Of a stretch of 40,037 bases of DNA, positions 1-7,171 are shown piece by piece. The notes beneath the pieces are model-generated. The model made no database searches and was not told where the DNA came from. It saw only the letters and a program-made list of their open reading frames with translations. Positions within the stretch are counted from its first letter, which is position 1, and each line of letters starts with the position of its first letter. The position numbers and the translations under genes are program-made. Source of the DNA: Dehalococcoidia bacterium (lineage in GTDB: Bacteria > Chloroflexota > Dehalococcoidia > UBA2979); the NCBI GenBank assembly GCA_029247135.1, contig JAQWLS010000006.1, positions 1 to 40,037 on the forward strand, given 5' to 3'.

Positions 1-1
1 T

Positions 2-364
2 CTGTTCTTTGTTGGAGATGGCCATGCAGCACAGGGAGATGGTGAGATCGTTGGCACAGGGATAGAAATTTCAATGGATGTCCCTTTCAGAGTTGAGCTT
101 CGCAAAAATGTCGAGTTGCGTTGGCCTCGAATGCAGACGGACACTCACATAATAGCTCTTGGCAACGCCAGACCAGTAGATCAAGCACTTCAACACGCAA
201 CCACCGAATTGATACGATGGCTATGTAGTGATTATGGGTACGACACACGAGGCGCGAGTCATCTTTTGGGCCAGGCGCTTGAGTATGACATCGGCAATGT
301 ATTTGATCCCGCGTATACGGTTGCAGCTAAAATCGCCAAGGAACACTTGCCGGACCACTACTAA
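2..364 (+). CDS. Acetamidase/formamidase family protein, C-terminal part
   Basis: The reading frame is open from base 2, so the gene begins outside the window and only about 120 C-terminal residues are seen. The first residues read LFFVGDGHAAQGDGEIVGTG, the glycine-rich GDxHAxQGDGE signature of the FmdA/AmdA amidase family, which hydrolyses formamide or short aliphatic amides to ammonia and the acid. The ATG at 74 lies inside the domain and is not the true start. The tail (RWLCSDYGYD, then a segment around DIGNVFDPAYTV) also matches the end of this family. The family assignment is firm. Which amide is used cannot be told from this fragment. Confidence 0.85.
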   Translation: MFFVGDGHAAQGDGEIVGTGIEISMDVPFRVELRKNVELRWPRMQTDTHIIALGNARPVDQALQHATTELIRWLCSDYGYDTRGASHLLGQALEYDIGNVFDPAYTVAAKIAKEHLPDHY

Positions 365-388
365 TTCATACTTTCGGTTTACTGAATA

Positions 389-1090
389 TTAACGACTGTT
401 GGTGAAGCTGCTCTCTCGGCACTCCGTGATTGCTTCGGCGACTTGAGGATCATCTCTATCAATATCCTGACCGGCAAACATGGTACGCAGGCCACTTCGT
501 GTCCCTCCTGAAAAATCCGGATCAGCGACTGGCACGCCCCGGTCCCTGAGACATGTGGCGAAAGTGAGTACTTGATCTTGCAGCTCGACTTCGTCTTCAG
601 TTGATCGGGGTTGCGCGAAACTAGCGTCAGCCAGCAATCCTCGGCATTTGCCGAGAGCTTCTCGAGTTTTGGGGTCTTGCCAGTTGAAGCTCGGATCCTG
701 GCTGAGTTTAGTGAAGAAACCCCGTAAATCTACAGAACCATCCGCATTGACTTCAGGATCTGGCACGTTAAAGCCTTCGTCTCGAAGGCAAGCGGCGAAT
801 TCAGACGTCAGATCCTCGTCTGTCTTGGTGGTGACTGCATCCGGAATCGGTGTCTCTGTGGGTGTGACCGTAGTGGTATCTGGCGTGACGGGTTCGGCCG
901 TCGCCTGAACTGGAGCTTGCGAGACTTGTTGGACGGTGGCAACCATAGGTGGCACCGGTTCCGCGTCTTCAACTCGGGCTACACCGGCCGCCGAGGCAGA
1001 GCTACACCCAATCAAGAACGTAAGCAGTACAATCAGCACAGTATTGAGGGCTAGCGGGCGAGATATACGGCGGAAGGAAGACGCGTTCAT
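389..1090 (-). CDS. Lipoprotein with two CLRDxG...DP repeats
   Basis: A 233-residue predicted lipoprotein. The N-terminus has Arg7, Arg8 and Arg11, a hydrophobic stretch and a lipobox LIGC with Cys29, so it should be lipidated and exported. Residues about 35-90 form a Thr/Pro/Val-rich linker. The rest is two related units of about 60 residues: FAACLRDEGFNVPDP...EALGKCRG and FATCLRDRGVPVADP...EAITECRE. Each has one Cys near the front and one near the back, suggesting one disulfide per unit. Similar Cys-Met/Leu-Arg-x-x-Gly repeats occur in secreted actinobacterial proteins; I know of no function. It is divergent from the gene at 1145 with only 54 bases between. An AGAGAGAA purine stretch precedes the ATG. 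Confidence 0.8.
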   Translation of the reverse strand: MNASSFRRISRPLALNTVLIVLLTFLIGCSSASAAGVARVEDAEPVPPMVATVQQVSQAPVQATAEPVTPDTTTVTPTETPIPDAVTTKTDEDLTSEFAACLRDEGFNVPDPEVNADGSVDLRGFFTKLSQDPSFNWQDPKTREALGKCRGLLADASFAQPRSTEDEVELQDQVLTFATCLRDRGVPVADPDFSGGTRSGLRTMFAGQDIDRDDPQVAEAITECRESSFTNSR

Positions 1091-1144
1091 GTTTTCTCTC
1101 TGTTCCAGACAAGTTTAATGTGTTAATTAAAGAGGCGGTACTTT

Positions 1145-2077
1145 ATGGCTATTCCATTCCTTCGCACTCCGGAGAGTAGATTTACGGAGCTTGGTATTGA
1201 CCTTTGGCCAGTCCACTATGTTGATATTGAGGGACTGAGGATGGCCTACAGTGATGAAGGTTCAGGTCAAGCCGGCACAATGCTATTACTTCATGGTGAG
1301 CCAACTTGGGGCATTTTGTATCATAGAATGTTTGATATTTTTGTGAATGCTGGCTGGCGACTAATTATTCCGGATCTGATTGGATTTGGAAGATCTGATA
1401 AGCCAGTTAACCGAAGCGATCACACCTATGCAAATCATGTTCGCTGGGTAGCGACTTTTTTAAAGACGAGTGGCGTTCTGGCTATCTCGGAAGATCTATC
1501 TCCAGATCATGGCTTTTGTGCTTTTTTTCAGGATTGGGGAGGCTTGATAGGACTTCGGGTCGTCGCTGAGAATCCAGATTTATTTGACAAGTTGATTCTC
1601 GCTAACACTGTACTCCCTGATGGATATAGTCCCATGAGCGAAGGATTTATGAATTGGCAAAATGCTTCACAGACAATGCCCGAGATGGATCCTGGTCGAC
1701 TGATCGCACGTAACTGTGAGCGAGTGCAGTTATCGGACGCGATGCAGGACGCTTATCGAGCCCCGTTTCCAGATGAAACATATATGGCTGGTGCTCGAGA
1801 ACTTCCGATGATGGTTCCGGTCAGTGATCAGAACCCTGCGATTCCAGCAAATCGAGCAGCATGGGAAGTATTTGAGAATTGGACGAGGCCGGTATTAACC
1901 ACTTGGAATGTTGATGATCGAGTACTTGGCGAATACAACGACGTGTTTATCAAAAGAATTCCTGGAGCGAACGGTCAACCTCACAAAACATATTCGCCAG
2001 GGGGGCATTTCATACAGGAGGACTGTGGTGAGTTAGTTGCATCTGACGTTGTAAGTTGGCTTAAAGGACTAAAATAA
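1145..2077 (+). CDS. Haloalkane dehalogenase-like alpha/beta hydrolase
   Basis: 310 residues, the usual length for haloalkane dehalogenases. Visible landmarks are the oxyanion-hole segment HGEPTW (50-55), the nucleophile elbow FQDWGG with Asp130 followed by the halide-binding type Trp131, a late acid at Asp257/Asp258 (NVDDRVLG), and the catalytic His288 in SPGGHFIQED. The HGEPTW plus QDWGG pair is most like the DhlA/DmbB type (HLD-I), which replaces halogen by hydroxyl through an aspartyl ester. Epoxide hydrolases and fluoroacetate dehalogenases share the nucleophile motif, so the substrate is not certain. The ATG follows AAAGAGGCGG. It is probably co-transcribed with the esterase gene just downstream. 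Confidence 0.85.
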   Translation: MAIPFLRTPESRFTELGIDLWPVHYVDIEGLRMAYSDEGSGQAGTMLLLHGEPTWGILYHRMFDIFVNAGWRLIIPDLIGFGRSDKPVNRSDHTYANHVRWVATFLKTSGVLAISEDLSPDHGFCAFFQDWGGLIGLRVVAENPDLFDKLILANTVLPDGYSPMSEGFMNWQNASQTMPEMDPGRLIARNCERVQLSDAMQDAYRAPFPDETYMAGARELPMMVPVSDQNPAIPANRAAWEVFENWTRPVLTTWNVDDRVLGEYNDVFIKRIPGANGQPHKTYSPGGHFIQEDCGELVASDVVSWLKGLK

Positions 2078-2105
2078 CGATTCGTTAATGAGAGAGGTTG
2101 GGTAT

Positions 2106-3341
2106 ATGGATACAGTAGTACCGGAGTCAGTTAATTTGGCGTCAGAGCAGCTCGCAAAGATTCCAAAATTTCTTCAGCAAAAATATGTTGATTCAGGCTT
2201 GGTTGCTGGATGCGTAGTCGCCGTAATTCGAAACGGAGAAGTCGCACACGTATCAGCAATGGGTAAAGCTGACATTCAACGAGATATAGATATGACGGAG
2301 AATTCGATCTTTCGGCTGTATTCCATGACCAAACCTATTACATCTATAGCGCTGATGAGCCTGTATGAAGATGGACTATTTCAGCTCACTGACCCCGTTT
2401 CTAAGTTCATTCCTGCGTGGAAAGATTTGGCCGTCTATGTCGGTGGATCGTATCCAGATTTCCAGACACGACCAGTGGATCGAGAGATGAACGTACAGGA
2501 TTTGCTCACTCATCAGAGTGGTTTGACGTACGGTTTTTTTGTTGACATGCCTGGAGCCACTACTCCGGTTCAGCATGCGTACAAAAAACTGGACTTAGGT
2601 ATGACAGATGTATTTCCGCCCACTCTCGAGGATCTTGTGAATGAATTGGGGACTTTGCCACTGGAATTTAGCCCAGGTACAGCCTGGAATTATTCTGTAA
2701 GTACTGATGTGTGTGCTCGCCTTGTCGAAATAATCTCTGGACGGGACTTTGATAAATTTCTTACCGAGGTGATATTTGAGCCACTTGGGATGCACGAGAC
2801 AAGCTATGAGATTTCGGATCAATTATTACCCAGATTTGCGGTGAATTACAAACCCTCGGCAGGGAGCGAACTTGAGATATATCAAGACTCGCACGGTAGT
2901 AGATACAGCGGTCCAGTAACACATTTCGGCGGTGGAGTTGGGCTGACAGCTCCCATCGCGGATTACATCCAATTTGTGAAAATGTTGATGAACTGGGGTG
3001 AACTAGATGGGAAACGAATACTAGGCCCACGCACACTTGAGTACATGATTCGGAACCATCTTCCTGCAGGCATGGATATTGCCGATCACGCCTTTGACAA
3101 TAACGTGGTGCGACCTCCAGGAGCCGGATTTGGGCTTGGTTTTGGGGTTACCACTGACGCGGCGGCAGCGGGAGTAATTGGAAGTGAAGGCATCTATAAC
3201 TGGACAGGGGCAGCGTCCACACTTTTCTGGGTCGACCCAGTAGAGGATCTCGCTGTTGTGTATCTCACCCAGTCAATGCTGGCTGGTCTTCCGACAATCG
3301 CTGATTTGAAGGCTTTGGTATATCCGGCAATAATTGATTAG
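2106..3341 (+). CDS. Serine hydrolase of the beta-lactamase/EstB family
   Basis: 411 residues from the chosen start. The active-site Ser-x-x-Lys is SMTK (Ser73, Lys76) within RLYSMTKPITS, and the Tyr motif is WNYSVSTD (Tyr196). HQSGL (residues 136-140) and the glycine-rich GFGLGFGV near the end are also typical of the family (Pfam PF00144). These proteins act as esterases or D-aminopeptidases more often than as true beta-lactamases. There is no signal peptide, so it is likely cytoplasmic. An in-frame ATG at 2088 exists, but the AGAGAGG at 2091-2097 lies between the two and is well placed for the ATG at 2106, which I therefore prefer. It starts 28 bases after the dehalogenase-like gene. Confidence 0.85.
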   Translation: MDTVVPESVNLASEQLAKIPKFLQQKYVDSGLVAGCVVAVIRNGEVAHVSAMGKADIQRDIDMTENSIFRLYSMTKPITSIALMSLYEDGLFQLTDPVSKFIPAWKDLAVYVGGSYPDFQTRPVDREMNVQDLLTHQSGLTYGFFVDMPGATTPVQHAYKKLDLGMTDVFPPTLEDLVNELGTLPLEFSPGTAWNYSVSTDVCARLVEIISGRDFDKFLTEVIFEPLGMHETSYEISDQLLPRFAVNYKPSAGSELEIYQDSHGSRYSGPVTHFGGGVGLTAPIADYIQFVKMLMNWGELDGKRILGPRTLEYMIRNHLPAGMDIADHAFDNNVVRPPGAGFGLGFGVTTDAAAAGVIGSEGIYNWTGAASTLFWVDPVEDLAVVYLTQSMLAGLPTIADLKALVYPAIID

Positions 3342-3354
3342 ATAAGTAATGTTT

Positions 3355-3428
3355 TGGCTCGGGACCAGGGAGTCGAACCCCGACACCATGAACCAGAATC
3401 ATGTGTACTACCATTATACGAGTCCCGA
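3355..3428 (-). tRNA. tRNA-Gln (anticodon CUG)
   Basis: On the minus strand the sequence folds as a tRNA. The 7-bp acceptor stem is TCGGGAC (3428-3422) with GTCCCGA (3365-3359). The anticodon stem is CATGA/TCATG around the loop TTCTGGT, giving anticodon CTG (Gln, codon CAG). The T arm has GGTTCGACTCC. The discriminator base is G (3358) and CCA is encoded (3357-3355). It lies 41 bases downstream of gltX on the same strand and could be made as the tail of that transcript. Confidence 0.93.
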
Positions 3429-3469
3429 GCGTCCTAAAAGCGTACCTCACTATGACACTTGTTGCACAC

Positions 3470-4978
3470 TTAACTCAGGGAAGACGACGCCTCATTAATT
3501 CGTTCTACGACGAGGCCTTTACCAACAATTTCCATTGATTCAAAAAGAGGAGGCGATATACGTTTTCCGGTGACAGCGGTGCGTACGAGTGATAATAATT
3601 CTCCAGCCTTTAGGCTTAATTCTTCAGCAAGATTTCTTAGCAGCGCTTCTATTTCGCTGGTATTCCAGGATGAATCGGGCAGGTCATTGAGGCGAGTACC
3701 TACCCGTTCCAAGGTCGCTGATGCCTCTTGTGCACGATCACGCCACTTTTTTACTAAGAAATCTTCTGGAGGAGGTGTACTGATTTTGCTTTGCCAGAAG
3801 AAATCAACCAATGCAACTGCGTCAGTCATGAGAGTGATGCGCTCCTGTATTAAGGGTGCGATTGATTCAATTAAAGCCTCGTCTAATGGACGCGGCACGT
3901 CGACTGGTAAGTCGAGTTCCAGTTGCCGTTTGAGGCTGGTGACAAAAACGTTTTCATCGAGAGCTCTGATGTATGTGCCATTTAGCCATGCCAATTTATC
4001 ATGATCGAATGTGGCAGATGCCAAGGTTATATCGCTCATGTCAAAGAGCGATAACAGATCACTCCGACTGAATAGTGTTTGATCTCCATGACCCCAACCA
4101 GTCAAACAAAGAAAATTTAATAGAGTTTCAGGTAGGTAGCCGTCTTCCGCATATTCCAGTATTGACTTTGCACCATCACGTTTCGATAATTTCCCGCCAC
4201 CAGGAGCTTTAATAACCGAAGCATGAGCATATTCGGGTCGATCGTATCCAAAAGCGTCAAAGAGAAGAGCATGCCGTGGTAAAGAAGATATCCATTCCTC
4301 ACCACGCGTCACGAGCGTTATGTCCATAGCATGATCGTCTACAACGTGTGCGAGGTGGTATGTGGGAAATCCATCAGATTTTAATAATACAAAGTCATCG
4401 AGAGTACTGTTTTCAAAAGATATATCCCCACGCAAAAGATCGGTTGCCACAGTCGTTCCCTCTCGCGGCGTCTTAAACCGAACTACATACGACTCACCTG
4501 CAGCGGCTCGTGCTTCCGCATCCTCCGGCGCGATGTCACAGCAATCTCGAATACCAGGCGGAAGCTTATTGGCCTGTTGCTCCTCCCGAATTTCAGTTAA
4601 TCGTTCAGGACTACAGAAGCAGCGTCGAGCAGCGTCGTTTTTCAGTAACATCTTTATATGATCATGATAAAGGTCTAAGCGGTGGCTCTGAATATATGGG
4701 GCATACTCGCCACCTATGTCTGGGCCTTCGTCCCACTCAACGCCGAGCCACCGTAACGAATCGAGAATTCTTTTGTCTGCCCCTGGTTGGGCTCTACTCT
4801 GGTCGGTGTCTTCTAGTCGTACGATGAAGTCCCCCCCATATCGTTTCGCGTGTAGCCACGACCAAACAGCTTGGCGGATATTTCCTACATGTGGATCTCC
4901 CGTCGGGCTTGGGGCATATCGGAGCCGTGGTCGATTCGTGAGGGTTCGCTTGTTTTGGTCTGAATTACCAACTGGCAT
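3470..4978 (-). CDS. gltX: Glutamyl-tRNA synthetase
   Basis: 502 residues. The class I HIGH-type motif is PSPTGDPHVGN (His30-Val-Gly-Asn33) and the KMSKS-type motif is GGKLSKRDGA (263-267). A CFC pair (Cys120, Cys122) plus Cys146/Cys147 recalls the zinc knuckle of bacterial GluRS. The enzyme attaches Glu to tRNA-Glu. In lineages lacking GlnRS it also charges tRNA-Gln, followed by GatCAB amidation; which type this is cannot be read from sequence alone. The ATG at 4978 is chosen over a TTG one codon earlier because AAAGGGA sits 7 bases ahead of it. The start lies inside the 3' end of rluD (stop 4965-4967), so translation is probably coupled. Operon: lspA-rluD-gltX-tRNA-Gln. Confidence 0.96.
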   Translation of the reverse strand: MPVGNSDQNKRTLTNRPRLRYAPSPTGDPHVGNIRQAVWSWLHAKRYGGDFIVRLEDTDQSRAQPGADKRILDSLRWLGVEWDEGPDIGGEYAPYIQSHRLDLYHDHIKMLLKNDAARRCFCSPERLTEIREEQQANKLPPGIRDCCDIAPEDAEARAAAGESYVVRFKTPREGTTVATDLLRGDISFENSTLDDFVLLKSDGFPTYHLAHVVDDHAMDITLVTRGEEWISSLPRHALLFDAFGYDRPEYAHASVIKAPGGGKLSKRDGAKSILEYAEDGYLPETLLNFLCLTGWGHGDQTLFSRSDLLSLFDMSDITLASATFDHDKLAWLNGTYIRALDENVFVTSLKRQLELDLPVDVPRPLDEALIESIAPLIQERITLMTDAVALVDFFWQSKISTPPPEDFLVKKWRDRAQEASATLERVGTRLNDLPDSSWNTSEIEALLRNLAEELSLKAGELLSLVRTAVTGKRISPPLFESMEIVGKGLVVERINEASSSLS

Positions 4979-5918
4979 CAATATTCCCTTTGCTCATGTG
5001 TGTGCTTCCAAATGAATTTCGTAATTGAGTAATACAGTGTGTCATGTCTTCTGGTAAAGGGGCGTTGATGATTTGATACTGGTGTGTTGAGGGGAGGCGA
5101 AAGCCCAGCTGTGCTGCATGAAGAGCTTGTCTGTCAATAAACTCGGAGTTAGTACCATAGAGCTTGTCACCTAGTACAGGGTGTCCGATGGCAGCTAAGT
5201 GAACTCTAATTTGATGGGTACGCCCTGTCAGAATTGAGACTTCCAGAAGTGCTGCCTGAGATCCAAACACTTCCAGAGTATTGTAACTAGTGAACGCGGA
5301 TCGTCGATCAGGGTTACTTTCATCAGTCACTATACGCTTACGCGGGTCAGTTAAGGACACGCCAATTGGCGCATCAATTTCTGCGCTAAGATTTTCCGGA
5401 ACATCTTGAACAATTGTCAGATAGGTCTTTTGAGTTTCGCGTTCTTTCCATTGTTGCTTGAGGTCAAATTGAGCCTCAGCCGTTCGAGCCACGGCGAGGA
5501 CGCCGGTGGTGTCCTGATCGAGTCGGTGTACGATTCCCGGACGTTTTGTTTCACCAATGGAGTTAATTTCAGGATATTTCTTCTTGATAAAATCGAGGAG
5601 TGTTCCACTTCGTTGATTTGCAGTGGGATGAATAATCACACCGGCAGGTTTATTTAATACTGCGATATCTTCGTCTTCGTAAAGGATCGCGATGAAGGGC
5701 GTAGGCATTTGATTTTCAGCGTCCGGCGGACTTAGAAAATCGATAGCCACACCATGTTTGGCGATGTGGCCGGGCGAGTTAATAATTTTGCCATCTATTT
5801 TTACGTTGCCAGCTTGAATTAATCGCTGGATTTCTGAACGAGAATATTCTGTCAACAGTGATGTTAATAAGTGGTCCAGCCGGATTGGCTCTATGTGACT
5901 ATTAGAAATGATTGGCAT
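4965..5918 (-). CDS. rluD: RluD-family 23S rRNA pseudouridine synthase
   Basis: 317 residues. An N-terminal S4 RNA-binding domain (about 12-60) contains YSRSEIQRLIQAGNVKIDGK. The catalytic domain follows, with NKPAGVIIHP (about 89-98), the active-site motif HRLDQDTTGVLAVA with catalytic Asp134, and TGRTHQIRVHLAAIGHPVLG. This is the RluA/RluD family, which converts uridines to pseudouridine in 23S rRNA (RluD: helix 69). The pairing with lspA just upstream is a very common arrangement in bacteria. The gap to lspA is 21 bases, and the 3' end overlaps the start of gltX. The RluD rather than RluC assignment rests on the S4 domain and this context. Confidence 0.92.
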   Translation of the reverse strand: MPIISNSHIEPIRLDHLLTSLLTEYSRSEIQRLIQAGNVKIDGKIINSPGHIAKHGVAIDFLSPPDAENQMPTPFIAILYEDEDIAVLNKPAGVIIHPTANQRSGTLLDFIKKKYPEINSIGETKRPGIVHRLDQDTTGVLAVARTAEAQFDLKQQWKERETQKTYLTIVQDVPENLSAEIDAPIGVSLTDPRKRIVTDESNPDRRSAFTSYNTLEVFGSQAALLEVSILTGRTHQIRVHLAAIGHPVLGDKLYGTNSEFIDRQALHAAQLGFRLPSTHQYQIINAPLPEDMTHCITQLRNSFGSTHMSKGNIDASW

Positions 5919-5939
5919 CTTAAAATTAACCCTTAATTG

Positions 5940-6422
5940 CTAGGTTTGTTTTCTTCGATCCAGCAGAGAGGTACCGATAAGAACAGCCGCTCCAATAGAT
6001 ATTAGCGAGTCAGCCACGTTGAATGCAGGATAATGAGTGGGGTCGATAAAGTCAGTGACTGCTCCATGCCAAAAGCGATCAACTAAATTTCCGACGGCGC
6101 CCGCAAGAATCAATACAAATGAATAGTCAGAAAATGAGGTGAGGGGTGGCTGCGTCAAGATCATGTAAATGAAACCGAGCAAGACAATCGGAACAATAAG
6201 ACTTAATAATTCGCCGTGACCTTGCAAAAAACCAAAAGCTATTCCGGTGTTTTCCACGTAACTTAGCCGGATTAATTCCCAATTTTCTGGCCAGCTACTT
6301 CCGTACGTTAGATTCGATCTGACTAGTAATTTGGTGATCTGGTCTACGACAATTAGCAACACCCAAATGAGACCAAAGGTAGAGAGTCGCTGACTGTTCC
6401 ATCGTGAATGTATGTGGATCAT
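5940..6422 (-). CDS. lspA: Signal peptidase II (lipoprotein signal peptidase)
   Basis: 160 residues with four hydrophobic segments (about 15-33, 70-90, 100-112, 134-152). Family motifs are VENTGIAFG, AGAVGNLVDR (catalytic Asp115), VTDFID and FNVADS (catalytic Asp138). This membrane aspartyl protease cleaves prolipoprotein signal peptides before the lipidated Cys. Several substrates with clear lipoboxes are encoded nearby (389, 8993, 24511 and 35793 genes). It is the first gene of the rluD-gltX operon and starts at an ATG preceded by TAGGAT. Confidence 0.95.
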   Translation of the reverse strand: MIHIHSRWNSQRLSTFGLIWVLLIVVDQITKLLVRSNLTYGSSWPENWELIRLSYVENTGIAFGFLQGHGELLSLIVPIVLLGFIYMILTQPPLTSFSDYSFVLILAGAVGNLVDRFWHGAVTDFIDPTHYPAFNVADSLISIGAAVLIGTSLLDRRKQT

Positions 6423-6525
6423 TCATTAATCCTATGTTCTGTAAATACTCATGTCGAATTGACTGTAATTTACTAGATATTTAGGCAGAGGTTGTCTTAG
6501 TATGGAATGAGTTAAGAGGTGCATC

Positions 6526-7134
6526 ATCAATTTATTTCGTGCAGCAGAGTCGAGACCAAACGAAATTCGTCCAGATGGTCGCGATAGACTTCCTCCTGGC
6601 CAACGTTTGGTCGACCATTGGCCAGTGCTTACGTACGGGTCAAATCCACCTATTGACTTAGGAAGTTGGCGATTTGACGTATTCGGACTTGTTGAAAACG
6701 AAATGTCATTCTCTTGGGATGAATTCATGGCTCTGCCGCAAACAAAATTAAGAACTGATATCCATTGTGTGACCACCTGGAGCAAATACGATAATGATTG
6801 GGAGGGGGTTAGATTCATCGATCTTGAGGCTCTCTGTAAACCACTCCCTGAAGCAAAGCATGTTATTTTTCACTGCTATGGCGGCTACACTACAAACGTG
6901 TCATTAGATGAACTTCGATCTCCCGAGAACCTGTTAGTTCATAGATATGATGGAGAACCTTTGACATCTGATCATGGTGGCCCTCTACGTGGAATGATTC
7001 CGAACCTTTATTTCTGGAAAAGTGCAAAATGGGTGCGTGGAATTGAATTTGTACCACAGGATCGACCAGGTTTTTGGGAAATGTATGGTTATCACATGCA
7101 CGGCGACCCGTGGACTGAAGAGCGTTACGGTTAA
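6526..7134 (+). CDS. Sulfite oxidase-like molybdopterin oxidoreductase
   Basis: Soluble SUOX/MsrP-fold protein. The molybdenum ligand is Cys81 in TDIHCVTTWSKYD, and HGGPLRGMIPNLYFWKSAKW is typical of the cofactor-binding region. The first legal start in the frame is TTG at 6607 (175 aa), but the upstream codons encode RPDGRDRLPPGQ, the usual N-terminus of these proteins, with no stop until 6508-6510 and no ATG, GTG or TTG. An AAGAGG at 6514-6519 sits 6 bases before ATC at 6526, which I take as a possible rare start (202 aa: MNLFRAAESRPNE). A lost ATG or a sequence error is the alternative. There is no export signal. The electron partner and substrate are unknown. Confidence 0.8.
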   Translation: MNLFRAAESRPNEIRPDGRDRLPPGQRLVDHWPVLTYGSNPPIDLGSWRFDVFGLVENEMSFSWDEFMALPQTKLRTDIHCVTTWSKYDNDWEGVRFIDLEALCKPLPEAKHVIFHCYGGYTTNVSLDELRSPENLLVHRYDGEPLTSDHGGPLRGMIPNLYFWKSAKWVRGIEFVPQDRPGFWEMYGYHMHGDPWTEERYG

Positions 7135-7146
7135 TTGACTAGATAC

Positions 7147-7171
7147 TCAGTAAACCTTTTCGGCTTACTGA
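7147..7171. terminator. Hairpin between convergent genes
   Basis: TCAGTAAACC and GGCTTACTGA form a 10-bp stem with one mismatch on the plus strand (a G-U pair on the minus strand) around the loop TTTTC. It lies between the molybdoprotein stop (7134) and the malic enzyme gene on the opposite strand, whose stop codon (7165-7167) is inside the second arm. There is no strong T-run, so termination is only a suggestion. Confidence 0.45.

Noticed and set aside
2595-3036. Two overlapping minus-strand frames
   Set aside because: They lie within the beta-lactamase-fold esterase gene and have no motif or ribosome binding site.
6432-6818. Minus-strand open frame of 128 codons
   Set aside because: It is antisense to the well-supported molybdoprotein gene, including its Cys ligand region, and has no recognisable domain.
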